A DNA stretch of 64,000 nt from an uncultured Roseicyclus sp. (lineage in GTDB: Bacteria > Pseudomonadota > Alphaproteobacteria > Rhodobacterales > Rhodobacteraceae), in the NCBI GenBank assembly GCA_947500415.1, contig CANMRT010000003.1, forward strand, positions 614,008 to 678,007, read 5' to 3'. The notes beneath the pieces are model-generated. The model searched no databases, was not told the DNA's origin, and saw only the letters and a program-made list of their open reading frames with translations. Positions within the stretch are counted from its first letter, which is position 1; every line of letters begins with the position of its first letter. Shown here one piece after another: positions 14,478-23,791 of this stretch. A program made the position numbers and the translations under genes.

Positions 14478-14603
14478 ACGACCAAGCGAGGGCTTAGGAT
14501 GAATTCAAAACCGTGTCCAGATGTGAGCTACGGAAATCCCCACCGTGGCTTAAAGTGGATTTATGCTAAACCAATCTCATAACCCCTTCTGGAGACCCCA
14601 ATT

Positions 14604-14873
14604 ATGCGTTCCCTTATTCTAACACTCGCGCTTTCTGTTGCCCTTCCAATGGTGCCCTCGATGGCATCTGCCACCAGCCACTCCTGCAACCAACTGCGCC
14701 AAACGATCTTCAACACCGCTCCCGCGCAGACGCGCAACCTGCCCTACGGCGCTTTGACCTGTGCCGGTGTCAGCGAGATCCACCTGCTTCTGATCCGTCG
14801 CGGCAATTATTCGGTCGGCACGTTGGAAGCGCGCATCGAAGCCGTTTTCCGTGGCGAAGGCCTGATCCGCTAA
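14604..14873 (+). CDS. Small exported protein
   Basis: 89 residues with a clear signal peptide (about 1-23, cleavage at ASA). The mature part is about 66 residues with two cysteines (one in SCNQLR, one in LTCAG), probably a disulfide. Ends EAVFRGEGLIR. GGAG lies before the ATG and a strong terminator follows, so it is a genuine monocistronic unit. No family recognised with confidence. Confidence 0.8.
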   Translation: MRSLILTLALSVALPMVPSMASATSHSCNQLRQTIFNTAPAQTRNLPYGALTCAGVSEIHLLLIRRGNYSVGTLEARIEAVFRGEGLIR

Positions 14874-14923
14874 GCGCCCCTGCCGTTTCGGAGGGCCAAA
14901 ACCTTCCATTAAATCATTATATT

Positions 14924-14956
14924 AGGCGAGCAATTTTGCTCGCCTTTCTTTTTTTT
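14924..14956 (+). terminator. Intrinsic terminator of the small exported gene
   Basis: A perfect 10-bp AGGCGAGCAA/TTGCTCGCCT stem followed by TTTCTTTTTTTT. Confidence 0.95.
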
Positions 14957-15038
14957 GGAACCTTTCAGCACGACATGCGTCGTCTCTCCGACTGCCACGG
15001 CGACGTGGCGGCTGACTGAAAACCAAAGGAGAATCATT

Positions 15039-15662
15039 ATGAAACGCCTGATGCTCGCAACAACCGCAGCCCTTGCTATCGCTGCCCCTGCCGCAGCTCA
15101 GACGAGTGCCGAAGTCACCGTTGAACAGACGCTGCTCGGCTACGGTTATGACGCTCAAACCATCGAGATGCTGAGCAACAGCCAAGTGACTGAGCTGTTC
15201 ATCGCAATCACCTCGGAAGACGAAACCGAAGTGCGCACGATCCTCGACGGCTACGAGCTGACACAAAGCGACGGCCCCGATGGCCTCTATGATACGCCGC
15301 GCGACGATGACACCCGTGCGATTGTGACCGCGGCCCTGGAGCGCAACGGTTTCAACGCTGGGGCGGCTGACCTTCTGTCGAACGCCGAATACACCGAGCT
15401 GTTCCTCGCCGCATCCGGCGAAGACGAGACCGCCGTCAACGACGTCATCATGTCATTCGATTTCGGCAAATACGAAGACGGCAACATGTTGCCCGACAGC
15501 AGTGCCGAGCGTCGCGTGATCGCAGCACTCGAAACCCGTGGTCTGAGCGACGCGGAAATCGCAATGATCGACGATGCCGAAACGTTGGAAATCTTCGTTG
15601 CCCTGTCTTCGGGTGACCAGACCGACATCACGCGTGCAATCGACAGTGCGCTGAACTCGTAA
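15039..15662 (+). CDS. Exported protein made of three internal repeats
   Basis: 207 residues from ATG 15039, which has AAAGGAG upstream. The signal peptide is about 1-20 (PAAAQ). The mature chain consists of three diverged copies of a roughly 66-residue unit (about 25-71, 93-140, 157-204). Each has a G-[FYL]-x-A/D segment, then LSN or DDA, then T/L-E-L/I-F, then S/G-E/D-D/Q-T, with the ELF/EIF core at 52, 120 and 184. Strongly acidic and helical. I know no named family for it; the pattern suggests a periplasmic repeat protein, function unknown. Terminated by a strong hairpin. Confidence 0.85.
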   Translation: MKRLMLATTAALAIAAPAAAQTSAEVTVEQTLLGYGYDAQTIEMLSNSQVTELFIAITSEDETEVRTILDGYELTQSDGPDGLYDTPRDDDTRAIVTAALERNGFNAGAADLLSNAEYTELFLAASGEDETAVNDVIMSFDFGKYEDGNMLPDSSAERRVIAALETRGLSDAEIAMIDDAETLEIFVALSSGDQTDITRAIDSALNS

Positions 15663-15684
15663 GCGTTGAGTTAGCGAGACGGGA

Positions 15685-15716
15685 GGGCTCGGAGCTTTGG
15701 CTCCGGGCCCTTTTTC
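15685..15716 (+). terminator. Intrinsic terminator of the triple-repeat protein gene
   Basis: 12-bp stem with one G-U pair (15685-15696 with 15701-15712), loop TTTG, followed by TTTTT. Confidence 0.93.
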
Positions 15717-15757
15717 GTGAACGTCTCCAGTTGTCGGCCTGACGTTTTTGTTTCGCG

Positions 15758-16405
15758 TCACACGTCCGTGGAGGCTTGTTTGGCTGCACGCCGTTTCCGC
15801 CAGCCTCGGAACTTCAATACGGTCACCAAAACAAGCAAAGCTGTGATCGCCCAGGTTGCGATCACTGCGATGCGGTCATCCGAAACCATTTCTGCCAAAG
15901 CCTCTTCGCGGTCACCTTCCAGAAATTCAGCCATCAGGAACGTGCGCTGCGGGATTGAGGCGTCTTGCTCGCTCAAAAATTCAATAAGATCCGCACGATA
16001 GCTGGGGCTGTTGGTCAGGACGCCGCGAACCACTCGGTTCTCCCAATCCTGCTCCATCAGCGCGGCCTCCTCCTCGAACCTATCCTCCTGAAAGGTCGCT
16101 GCCGTGAAGGCCACAAAAATCGGCGGCTCGGAGAAGGACTCAATTACAAGAAACGACCGCCCGCTGCGGCCAGTGTCTACGACGCCGACATAGTAGCCCG
16201 CAAAATCGCGCACAGCGAATTCGGAAAACGGCGGATGATCCGGTGCATCAGGCAACTCGCTCAGCAAGATCGTGTCGGGCGGCGATGCCAGTGCCTCATC
16301 CAGAGCAGAGCTATCTGCAAGGTAGTCCTGGGTGAAACTGACGGCGATACTTCCGAAGAAAAGTGCGAACAGCAGGAAAACCCACCAAGGGAGAAGTCTA
16401 ATCAT
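15758..16405 (-). CDS. Membrane-anchored protein of unknown function
   Basis: 215 residues with an N-terminal transmembrane helix (about 5-25) and a second helix near 178-197, followed by a basic cytoplasmic tail (KFRGWRKRRAAK). The roughly 150-residue acidic segment between is predicted to be periplasmic. ATG 16405 has only a weak ribosome-binding sequence. Convergent with the triple-repeat gene. Family unrecognised. Confidence 0.75.
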   Translation of the reverse strand: MIRLLPWWVFLLFALFFGSIAVSFTQDYLADSSALDEALASPPDTILLSELPDAPDHPPFSEFAVRDFAGYYVGVVDTGRSGRSFLVIESFSEPPIFVAFTAATFQEDRFEEEAALMEQDWENRVVRGVLTNSPSYRADLIEFLSEQDASIPQRTFLMAEFLEGDREEALAEMVSDDRIAVIATWAITALLVLVTVLKFRGWRKRRAAKQASTDV

Positions 16406-16648
16406 ATTGGATCCAATTCAGGTCTGTGCGTGCTGCTGTAGTAGGACCCAAAGTTGCTAGGAAGGACCATGGTTCGCGGTGAAAAACCTTTGGCAGCGTT
16501 GCAGACTGACATGCTTTGCGAAGGGTGAGCGGGAAGCTGCGCCCCCCCAAACGTGGTTATCAGGAGGTTGACGGTTTTTGGGCTTTTCGTTTGGGAACAG
16601 GCGTTTAACCCATTTGTGCACGCGTGCACAAACCGACGCCTCCCAAGC
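16406..16648. other. Intergenic region with one perfect palindrome
   Basis: Spacer between the start of the membrane-protein gene and the tuf terminator. Apart from the 20-bp palindrome at 16613-16632 I see no gene or RNA. The promoter of the membrane-protein gene must lie here. Confidence 0.5.
16613..16632. promoter_or_regulatory. Perfect 20-bp palindrome
   Basis: TTTGTGCACGCGTGCACAAA is its own reverse complement over all 20 bases, with a central CpG as in LacI-type operators. It lies 208 bp upstream of the membrane-protein gene and just beyond the tuf terminator. Probably a protein-binding site; the regulator is unknown. Confidence 0.6.
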
Positions 16649-16678
16649 AAAAGGCCCCGCCGGTGGGGCGGGGCCTTT
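16649..16678 (-). terminator. Intrinsic terminator after tuf
   Basis: A perfect 12-bp AAAGGCCCCGCC/GGCGGGGCCTTT stem followed on the minus strand by TTTTGCTT. Confidence 0.93.
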
Positions 16679-16769
16679 CTAAACTAGCTACCGGGTGCTG
16701 CACCCTGTTCTCGGGATCATTTGGCTGTGCCAAATAACCCTGCCACAGGGCGCACACGGTTCAGCAAAG

Positions 16770-17945
16770 TTATTCGATAATTTTGCTGACCACACCCGCA
16801 CCAACAGTCCGGCCGCCTTCGCGGATGGCGAAGCGCAGGCCCTGCTCCATCGCGATCGGCGCGATCAGCTCGACGTTGAACTTCAGGTTGTCGCCCGGCA
16901 TCACCATTTCCGTGCCCGACGGCAGCTCAACCGTGCCCGTCACATCCGTCGTGCGGAAGTAGAACTGCGGGCGGTAGTTGGCGAAGAACGGCGTGTGACG
17001 GCCACCCTCGTCCTTGGTCAGGATGTAGGCCTCGGCCTCGAACTTCGTGTGCGGCTTGACCGAACCCGGCTTGCAGAGAACCTGGCCACGCTCAACGCCT
17101 TCACGGTCCACACCACGCAAGAGCGCGCCGATGTTGTCGCCCGCTTCACCCGAGTCGAGCAGCTTGCGGAACATCTCAACGCCCGTGCAGGTCGTCTTCG
17201 ACGTGTCGCGGATGCCCACGATCTCGATCTCGTCGCCCACGTTGATCACGCCACGCTCCACACGGCCGGTCACAACCGTACCACGACCGGAGATCGAGAA
17301 GACGTCCTCGATTGGCATCAAGAACGGCTGGTCCACAGCGCGCGCAGGCGTCGGGATATACGCGTCCACAGCTGCCATCAGCTCGGCAATCTTGTCTTTG
17401 CCGATTGCGTCGTCACGGTCTTCCAGCGCCGCAAGCGCCGAGCCTGCGATGATCGGAATGTCGTCGCCCGGATACTCGTAGGACGACAGCAGTTCGCGGA
17501 TCTCCATCTCGACGAGCTCCAGAAGCTCCTCGTCGTCGACCTGGTCAACCTTGTTCATGAAGACAACCATGTACGGGATGCCAACCTGACGGCCGAGCAG
17601 GATGTGCTCACGCGTCTGGGGCATCGGGCCGTCGGCTGCGTTCACAACCAGGATCGCGCCGTCCATCTGGGCGGCGCCGGTGATCATGTTCTTCACGTAG
17701 TCGGCGTGGCCGGGGCAATCGACGTGCGCGTAGTGGCGATCCGCCGTCTCATACTCCACGTGCGCCGTCGAGATCGTGATCCCGCGCGCTTTCTCTTCCG
17801 GCGCACCGTCAATCTCGTCATACGCTTTGAAGTCGCCAAACTGCTTCGTAATCGCAGCCGTCAACGTCGTCTTGCCGTGGTCAACGTGACCAATCGTGCC
17901 GATGTTCACATGCGGCTTCGTGCGTTCAAACTTTTCCTTTGCCAT
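16770..17945 (-). CDS. tuf: Elongation factor Tu
   Basis: 391 residues, the standard length, starting at ATG 17945 ([20 protein letters not shown]). The G-domain motifs [16 protein letters not shown] and NKVDQVDD are intact, followed by the two beta-barrel domains, ending in [16 protein letters not shown] lies just upstream, with an extra ATG one codon before. It stands alone, without fusA or rpsLG, so it is probably one of two tuf copies; the other would be expected downstream of rpoC. Confidence 0.99.
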   Translation of the reverse strand: MAKEKFERTKPHVNIGTIGHVDHGKTTLTAAITKQFGDFKAYDEIDGAPEEKARGITISTAHVEYETADRHYAHVDCPGHADYVKNMITGAAQMDGAILVVNAADGPMPQTREHILLGRQVGIPYMVVFMNKVDQVDDEELLELVEMEIRELLSSYEYPGDDIPIIAGSALAALEDRDDAIGKDKIAELMAAVDAYIPTPARAVDQPFLMPIEDVFSISGRGTVVTGRVERGVINVGDEIEIVGIRDTSKTTCTGVEMFRKLLDSGEAGDNIGALLRGVDREGVERGQVLCKPGSVKPHTKFEAEAYILTKDEGGRHTPFFANYRPQFYFRTTDVTGTVELPSGTEMVMPGDNLKFNVELIAPIAMEQGLRFAIREGGRTVGAGVVSKIIE

Positions 17946-18100
17946 CATGGCCTCCTTGGAAGGTAGCGGGCCTTCGGCCCGACGGCACCCCGTAGTTGTT
18001 GGATCCGCGGGCTTTCGCAAACGCGAACCCGATGCATTATCGCGCGCCACCTATTCGGGCGGCGCGGAAAAATCAAGTCATGTTGGTGGGCTTTGCCCGA

Positions 18101-18760
18101 TCAGTTGCCGTCTGCAGCCTCGTCCGCGGCCTCTTCGATGGCTGCGGCTTCCTCTGCGGCTTCTGCCAGCGCTTCAACACTGTTCAGCGCTTCGGCAGCT
18201 TCGGCGTCCGAGATGTTGAACCACTCGGGGTTCTCAAGCATGAACAACTGCACCCGACGCGCGGCGTTACGAGCAAGGATCTGCATCTGCTCGGTCCGGT
18301 TTCGCGCGATACCCGAGCCGACCAGCAGCGTCTCGGGCGAGGCACCTTCGAAAACGATGATCTGTTCGGGCTCTTCATGAAGTTTGCGACCCAATTCGTC
18401 GTCCCAGATGTTCACCGACAGCACCAGAATTGAGCGCGGGCTAAGCACAATCGGGATACCTGGAGGCGCCAAGGAGTAACCATCTACAGCGATACCAATG
18501 TGGTAAAGCCGATCGCCCTCATATGCACTGAAACGGCGGTCAATCTCGGAGGTCAGAATTTCTTCCCACTCGTCCGGAGTAGCGTTCCGCGATGGCGGAA
18601 CCTGCTGCATGTTGTCAGCGACTACGATGTTGTGGGCCAAGCGGAAATCGCCCATCGGCGGCAATTCCTCGTCCAGCGGATCACCTGCGGCACAAGCCAT
18701 GAGAAATAGGCTGAAGCCTAGGGTTGAAAAACGCGCCAGACGGCGGATCGAAATGGTCAT
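18101..18760 (-). CDS. Predicted lipoprotein
   Basis: 219 residues from ATG 18760 (AGGAG upstream). The signal peptide ends in a lipobox, LFLMAC (Cys about 22), followed by AAGD, so the product should be lipidated. The central domain holds DRRFSAYEGDRLYHIGIAVDGY and a run of hydrophobic strands (IPIVLSPRSILVLSVNIWDD). The last 40 residues are Ala/Glu-rich and helical. I know similar lipoproteins only as hypothetical ones. It ends 155 nt upstream of tuf. Confidence 0.85.
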   Translation of the reverse strand: MTISIRRLARFSTLGFSLFLMACAAGDPLDEELPPMGDFRLAHNIVVADNMQQVPPSRNATPDEWEEILTSEIDRRFSAYEGDRLYHIGIAVDGYSLAPPGIPIVLSPRSILVLSVNIWDDELGRKLHEEPEQIIVFEGASPETLLVGSGIARNRTEQMQILARNAARRVQLFMLENPEWFNISDAEAAEALNSVEALAEAAEEAAAIEEAADEAADGN

Positions 18761-18872
18761 TCCAGTCGTCTCCTGGTGGGGAGTGTGGGTTAATTCACGT
18801 TCAGATAGCGCACAGGATGCGCCGGGTGAAGGGTAGGTGATCACAACTCTGGCGGAATGTGGCCAAGAAGCA

Positions 18873-18903
18873 TGTCAGGACATGAGCCAAGAATGTCCTG
18901 ACA
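18873..18903 (-). terminator. Inverted repeat after parC
   Basis: Perfect 11-bp arms TGTCAGGACAT/ATGTCCTGACA with a 9-nt loop, beginning 5 nt after the parC stop. The following minus-strand sequence is TGCTTCTT, a poor U-tract, so it may be a weak terminator or a 3'-end stabilising hairpin. Confidence 0.5.
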
Positions 18904-18907
18904 GGGG

Positions 18908-21223
18908 TCAGGTAAACCGATTGTCCCGTGGAAAACCGCGCGGCGCCATGCGACCAGCGGAGGCACGCTTTGCGGTCCATTCGGTAAGCTCAGTTTCGGT
19001 TCGCGTGCGCCCAGCAGGGTCCAGCCAGGTGAGGCCTTCGGACAAGTTGAACGTGCGAGCATCGGACAGGCCACCGTCCTTGAACTTCTGCAATCGCACG
19101 CCCTTGCCACGACCCATCTCGGGCAATTCATCAAGCGGGAAGATCAACAATTTCCGGTTTTCACCTACCGTTGCGACATGGGTGTCACCCTCGGCAATTG
19201 CGCGACACACAAGCGCTGTAATGCCCTCTTTGACGTTCAGAACCTGCTTGCCCGAACGAGTCTGGGCGAGGATTTCCTCTTCGGCCACCAAGAATCCATC
19301 ACCCGCGCTGGACGCCATTAGTCGCTTGGTTCCGGGGCTGTGGCAGAACAGATCGACGATCTGAACCTCGTTGGGCAAGTCGACCATCAGGCGGACAGGT
19401 TCACCCAAACCACGGCCACCGGGCAGACCATTAGCCGACAGTGTGTAAACACGGCCTTGGGAACCAAGGATCAGGAGCTTGTCGGTGGTCTGGGCGTGGA
19501 ACGCAAAGCGAGGGCCATCGCCGTCGCGGAACTTCATCTCGGACGACAGATCCACATGACCCTTCATGGCGCGGATCCAGCCCATCTGCGAACACACGAC
19601 AGTGATCGGTTCTTTTTCGATCATCGCCTCAAGTGGGACCTCTTCCACTTCCCCGGCTTCGGCGAATTGTGTGCGACGCGCGCCGCCGGGGACCTTGGCA
19701 CCGAACTTCGCGCGAACCTCGCGCAGCTCTTCAGCGATCTTGTCCCACTGCAGAATGTCTTCGGCGAGCAAGTCTTCGAGGTTCGCACGTTCCTCCATCA
19801 GACGGTCGCGTTCGGCCTGAAGCTCCATCTCCTCAAGGCGACGCAGCGAGCGCAGGCGCATGTTTAGGATGGCTTCGGCCTGAACCTCGGTCAGCTCGCC
19901 TTCACCCGGTGCGGGGCTGCGATAGTCGGATTCGTTTGTGGCCCGGACGAAGGTCTGGCCCCAATCCTCCCGCATCAAAGCGGCCTTGGGGCTGTCATCG
20001 TACCGGATGATGTCAATCACACGGTCGAGGTTAAGGAAGGCGATCAGGAAGCCCTCAAGAACCTCAAGCCGGTGGTCAATCTGCGCCATCCGGTGGCGAG
20101 AACGGCGCAAAAGCACGTCACGGCGGTGATCAAGGAAGGCGCGCAGGACTTCTTTCAGCGAGCAGACCTTGGGTGTGCGCCCGTCGATCAGCACGTTCAT
20201 GTTTAGGCTGAAGCGGTTTTCCAGATCCGATTGCCGGAAAAGCGTGCCCATCAGCACTTCGGGATCGACCGTCTTGGCGCGAGGTTCCAGCACGATCCGA
20301 ATGTCGTCAGCGGATTCGTCGCGCACATCGGCAAGTATCGGAACTTTCTTAAGCTGGATCAGCTCCGCCAACTTCTCGATCAGTTTGGATTTCTGCACCT
20401 GATAGGGGATCTCGGTCACAATAATCTGCCACTGCCCGCGGCCCAGATCCTCAACCTCCCACTTCGAACGCAAACGGAAGCCGCCTTTGCCGGTGCGGTA
20501 GTTTTCGGCGATGCTTTCAGGTGGCTCAACAATCACTCCGCCGGTGGGAAAATCGGGGCCTTTGACGTAGTTCAGTAGCGTATCATCACGCGCGTCGGGC
20601 GTTTTTATGAGGTGCAGGCAGGCCGCAATCAGCTCATCAAGATTGTGGGGCGGGATGTTCGTCGCCATGCCCACGGCGATGCCGGAGGAGCCGTTGGCCA
20701 AAAGGTTCGGCACCTGCGCGGGCAGAACCTCGGGTTCCTGCAGGGTGCCGTCATAATTGTCGCGGAAATTTACGGCATCCTCGGCCAGACCCTCCAGCAG
20801 CGCCTCCGCCATCGCGGTCATCCGTGCCTCGGTGTAGCGGGAGGCCGCGGGGTTATCGCCGTCGATGTTGCCGAAGTTGCCTTGCCCGTCGACCAGCGGA
20901 TAGCGAATGACAAAATCCTGCGCCAAGCGCGCCATCGCGTCATAAATCGCGGCATCACCGTGGGGGTGGTAGTTCCCCATCACGTCGCCGGAAATCTTCG
21001 CCGATTTCCGGAAGCCACCGTTGGACGCCAACCGAAGCTCCCGCATCGCGAAAAGGATTCGGCGGTGAACGGGTTTCAGACCATCACGAGCGTCCGGCAA
21101 GGCGCGATGCATAATGGTAGAGAGCGCATACTGAAGGTAGCGCGAGCCGATTGCGCGGCCGAGTGACTCTTGCTCCTGACGGTCCTCAGGGCGGTCATCT
21201 TGTGTGTCATTATCACTGCTCAT
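18908..21223 (-). CDS. parC: DNA topoisomerase IV subunit A
   Basis: 771 residues. The breakage-reunion domain has the catalytic tyrosine Y130 in SRYTEARM, the helix-turn-helix [13 protein letters not shown] (85-97), and a C-terminal beta-pinwheel with the degenerate repeats seen in ParC rather than the GyrA-box. Decatenates daughter chromosomes with ParE, which is not in the window. The position equivalent to E. coli ParC Ser80 is alanine (A91). Divergent from the SH3b gene. Confidence 0.97.
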   Translation of the reverse strand: MSSDNDTQDDRPEDRQEQESLGRAIGSRYLQYALSTIMHRALPDARDGLKPVHRRILFAMRELRLASNGGFRKSAKISGDVMGNYHPHGDAAIYDAMARLAQDFVIRYPLVDGQGNFGNIDGDNPAASRYTEARMTAMAEALLEGLAEDAVNFRDNYDGTLQEPEVLPAQVPNLLANGSSGIAVGMATNIPPHNLDELIAACLHLIKTPDARDDTLLNYVKGPDFPTGGVIVEPPESIAENYRTGKGGFRLRSKWEVEDLGRGQWQIIVTEIPYQVQKSKLIEKLAELIQLKKVPILADVRDESADDIRIVLEPRAKTVDPEVLMGTLFRQSDLENRFSLNMNVLIDGRTPKVCSLKEVLRAFLDHRRDVLLRRSRHRMAQIDHRLEVLEGFLIAFLNLDRVIDIIRYDDSPKAALMREDWGQTFVRATNESDYRSPAPGEGELTEVQAEAILNMRLRSLRRLEEMELQAERDRLMEERANLEDLLAEDILQWDKIAEELREVRAKFGAKVPGGARRTQFAEAGEVEEVPLEAMIEKEPITVVCSQMGWIRAMKGHVDLSSEMKFRDGDGPRFAFHAQTTDKLLILGSQGRVYTLSANGLPGGRGLGEPVRLMVDLPNEVQIVDLFCHSPGTKRLMASSAGDGFLVAEEEILAQTRSGKQVLNVKEGITALVCRAIAEGDTHVATVGENRKLLIFPLDELPEMGRGKGVRLQKFKDGGLSDARTFNLSEGLTWLDPAGRTRTETELTEWTAKRASAGRMAPRGFPRDNRFT

Positions 21224-21374
21224 CTAGATCATGTGCATATCCCGCGTCGCGTTGTGGCGGCAAGGAACAAAAGGGCCGCACACCGCGTTTTTCCCCTGAA
21301 AAACCGCTATTTTCGAATCGCCTGAGGGCTTATCCACAGACTCTCCGGGGCAAATGGAAACAAAGGGGCGCGGG

Positions 21375-21968
21375 ATGATCCGCCTGACCGTCACGTTGAT
21401 CGTGGCCATTTATGTTGTTTTGATCGTTGTGCCGGGCGTGGACCACGGCGACAACGTCGAGGTGACGCGTGCCGACGGGCAAAATTGGCTGATCGGCCTT
21501 ATCAGCTCTGCCGAAGCCGAAGCGCAGCGCCCACCCCGTGACGCCCCTGCGAATTCTGCACGCACGCTTCGCTCGGAGCTGACCGATGATCTGCTTGAGA
21601 CTGATGATGGCTACGCGCTGCAAACCGTAGAAGGTGAAGTGCTGGCGATCACAGCTGTCATTGATCCGGTCGACCTGCTCCCCGATGATGGCGCCGCCAC
21701 AGTTGCCGCCGTGTCTGTGGTTGACCCCAGCGCTGTAGAGGTCGTGCAAGAGCAAGCGCGCGAGGAACGCATCATTTGGCGTGTGGCAGGCAGCAACGTA
21801 AATTTCCGCGCCGGGCCGTCTACCAACACCGCCATTCTGGCTGGCCTCGTTCGCGGGGATGAAGTGGAGTTTCTGGCCGACGCACCCGACGGTTGGGCGC
21901 ATCTTCGCGTTCTGGATAGTGGGCTGGAGGGCTATATGGCCGCGCGCTTCTTGGAACCCGTGAACTGA
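21375..21968 (+). CDS. SH3b-domain protein, membrane-anchored or exported
   Basis: About 197 residues from ATG 21375 (an ATG at 21354 is also in frame). A hydrophobic N-terminal segment (about 3-19) acts as a signal anchor or signal peptide. A long acidic linker follows, then a C-terminal bacterial SH3 domain (about 135-197, with VNFRAGPSTNTAILAGLVRGDEVE split by its loop, and GWAHLRV). SH3b domains commonly bind cell-wall or other extracytoplasmic partners. Confidence 0.85.
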   Translation: MIRLTVTLIVAIYVVLIVVPGVDHGDNVEVTRADGQNWLIGLISSAEAEAQRPPRDAPANSARTLRSELTDDLLETDDGYALQTVEGEVLAITAVIDPVDLLPDDGAATVAAVSVVDPSAVEVVQEQAREERIIWRVAGSNVNFRAGPSTNTAILAGLVRGDEVEFLADAPDGWAHLRVLDSGLEGYMAARFLEPVN

Positions 21969-22030
21969 TCGGCTTGCACTGCGCGATGTGTGTGTCTTAG
22001 GCATATAGAAACGGACGCGCGGGCAGAACT

Positions 22031-22858
22031 TTGGCAAAATCCATACTGATTACAGGATGCTCTTCGGGCATCGGATATGCGGCGGCCCATACCTTGCAAG
22101 GGCGCGGTTGGCGTGTGTTTGCCAGCGTACGCAAGCCCGAGGATCGCGCGCGGCTTGAGGCGGAAGGCTTCGAAAGCATCATCCTGAATTGCGCTGATAC
22201 CACGAGCATCGACGGCGCCGTGGCCGATATTTTGGAACGCACAAGCGGGACGTTGGACGCGCTTTTCAACAACGCAGGCTTTGGCTTGCCCGGCGCTGTT
22301 GAAGACCTACCCACAGATGGCCTACGCGAGACATTTGAGACCAATGTTTTCGGCCTCCATCACCTAACCCGTGCCGTAATCCCCACTATGCGGGCGCAAG
22401 GACACGGACGGATTGTACAGCATTCATCGGGCTTCGGGCGGCACGTCATGAAATGGCGCGGTGCGTACAATGCCTCGAAACACGCGCTTGAGGGGCTGAC
22501 GGATACGCTACGGCTGGAGATGCGGGGCACCGGCATCCACATCTCGACCCTGAACACCGGTCCCGTGACGTCAAAGTTCCGCGTGAATTCGATCCCGCAG
22601 TTCGAGCGCTGGATTGATTGGGAAAACTCCGCCGATCCGGAGCGCTACCGCACCGAGTTGTTCAAACATCTCTACGAGGACACGGGCCGCGCGCCATTTC
22701 AGCGCGAACCCGATGCCGTCGTGCGCCGTCTGATCCACGCGATTGAATCCCCTCGACCCCGCCCGCGTTATCATATCACAGGGGCCACACACATTGCCGA
22801 AGGCTTGCGCCGCTTCCTGCCGCAACGCGCGTTGGACGCCATTGCCGCGCGCCTCTAG
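22031..22858 (+). CDS. Short-chain dehydrogenase/reductase
   Basis: 275 residues. Cofactor loop TGCSSGIG (8-15), NNAG (88-91), active-site Ser in HSSGFG and YNASK (Tyr/Lys pair). The N-terminal R in SVRKPEDRARL suggests NADP preference. The start is TTG at 22031, as no ATG or GTG fits the fold. Substrate unknown. It precedes the HIG1-like and cobalamin adenosyltransferase genes on the same strand. Confidence 0.93.
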   Translation: MAKSILITGCSSGIGYAAAHTLQGRGWRVFASVRKPEDRARLEAEGFESIILNCADTTSIDGAVADILERTSGTLDALFNNAGFGLPGAVEDLPTDGLRETFETNVFGLHHLTRAVIPTMRAQGHGRIVQHSSGFGRHVMKWRGAYNASKHALEGLTDTLRLEMRGTGIHISTLNTGPVTSKFRVNSIPQFERWIDWENSADPERYRTELFKHLYEDTGRAPFQREPDAVVRRLIHAIESPRPRPRYHITGATHIAEGLRRFLPQRALDAIAARL

Positions 22859-22910
22859 CCTTTTCCACCAGAACCGCTAGCTAAGCGCCAACACGTCGCG
22901 CGGAGAGATC

Positions 22911-23120
22911 ATGACAAACGACCCCCTTCTCATCGCAGCATTGGTGGCTTGTGCCGCGGTGCTGATCATCTTGCTTCTGGGCATCAATTCGTTCCGCAAG
23001 GGCGGCGCGGATGCGGCCAAGGAAAGCAACAAGTTCATGCGGTGGCGGTTGGGCGCGCAGTTTGTGGCGATCTTGCTGATCCTCGCATTCGTTTATTTCC
23101 GCAGACAAACGGGGGGCTGA
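22911..23120 (+). CDS. Small two-helix membrane protein, HIG1-like
   Basis: 69 residues with two transmembrane helices (about 5-25 and 46-63) joined by a short basic loop (FRKGG...ESNKFMRWR). This matches the twin-transmembrane/HIG1-type proteins often encoded right before cobalamin adenosyltransferase in Rhodobacteraceae. Only 3 nt separate it from that gene, so co-translation is likely. HIG1 proteins are associated with respiratory complexes; the role here is inferred. Confidence 0.85.
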   Translation: MTNDPLLIAALVACAAVLIILLLGINSFRKGGADAAKESNKFMRWRLGAQFVAILLILAFVYFRRQTGG

Positions 23121-23123
23121 TCC

Positions 23124-23696
23124 ATGGTTGTTCTGAACAAGATTTACACCCGCACAGGCGACGCCGGTGAAACGGCCCTAGGTGACGGCAGCCGCGTGGC
23201 AAAGCACTCCGCCCGTGTAACGGCCTACGGCACTGTGGATGAGCTGAACGCGACCCTGGGTGTGGCCAAGCTCCATGCAGAGGGCGAGATGGCCGAACGT
23301 CTGGCGATGATCCAGAACGACTTGTTCGATCTGGGGGCGGACCTTTGCACACCCAATATGGAAATGGACTCAGACCGCGAATACCCGCCCCTACGTGTTG
23401 CCGACGCCCAGGTAGACCGGCTGGAAGCCGAAATTGACGAGATGAATGGCAAGCTGACGCCATTGCGCTCGTTCATCCTACCCGGCGGTTCTGCCCTCGC
23501 CGCACATCTGCACATCTGCCGCACGGTCGCGCGGCGCGCCGAACGGCTAAGTGTTGAGTTAGGTGGCGTGGAGTCGATCAACCCGGCAGGGGTTAAATAC
23601 CTCAATCGCCTGTCGGACTGGTTCTTCGTCGCCGGTCGCATCGCCAACAACGACGGCAAGGACGACGTTTTGTGGGTTCCAGGCGCGAACCGGTGA
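23124..23696 (+). CDS. Cob(I)alamin adenosyltransferase, PduO type
   Basis: 190 residues. N-terminal KIYTRTGDAGET (6-17) is the ATP-binding signature of PduO/MMAB enzymes, and the helical bundle contains YGTVDELNA and SFILPGGS. Transfers the adenosyl group of ATP to cob(I)alamin to make coenzyme B12, needed by methylmalonyl- and ethylmalonyl-CoA mutases. Sits upstream of etfBA and an acyl-CoA dehydrogenase-pathway gene, consistent with ethylmalonyl-CoA pathway metabolism. Confidence 0.95.
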   Translation: MVVLNKIYTRTGDAGETALGDGSRVAKHSARVTAYGTVDELNATLGVAKLHAEGEMAERLAMIQNDLFDLGADLCTPNMEMDSDREYPPLRVADAQVDRLEAEIDEMNGKLTPLRSFILPGGSALAAHLHICRTVARRAERLSVELGGVESINPAGVKYLNRLSDWFFVAGRIANNDGKDDVLWVPGANR

Positions 23697-23791
23697 GGAA
23701 CGAACCGGCGGAGCGTCCGGTGGACGCTTCGGCGATTAGAAAGGCGGAGCCCAGGGACGCAAGGCGGGCGCAAACCGCTAAACCCAGCCAA

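Noticed and set aside
14379..14582. A short plus-strand frame reading through the tRNA-Trp gene
   Set aside because: It is a translation of the antisense of a tRNA (the familiar GETRTPDRRI-type artefact).
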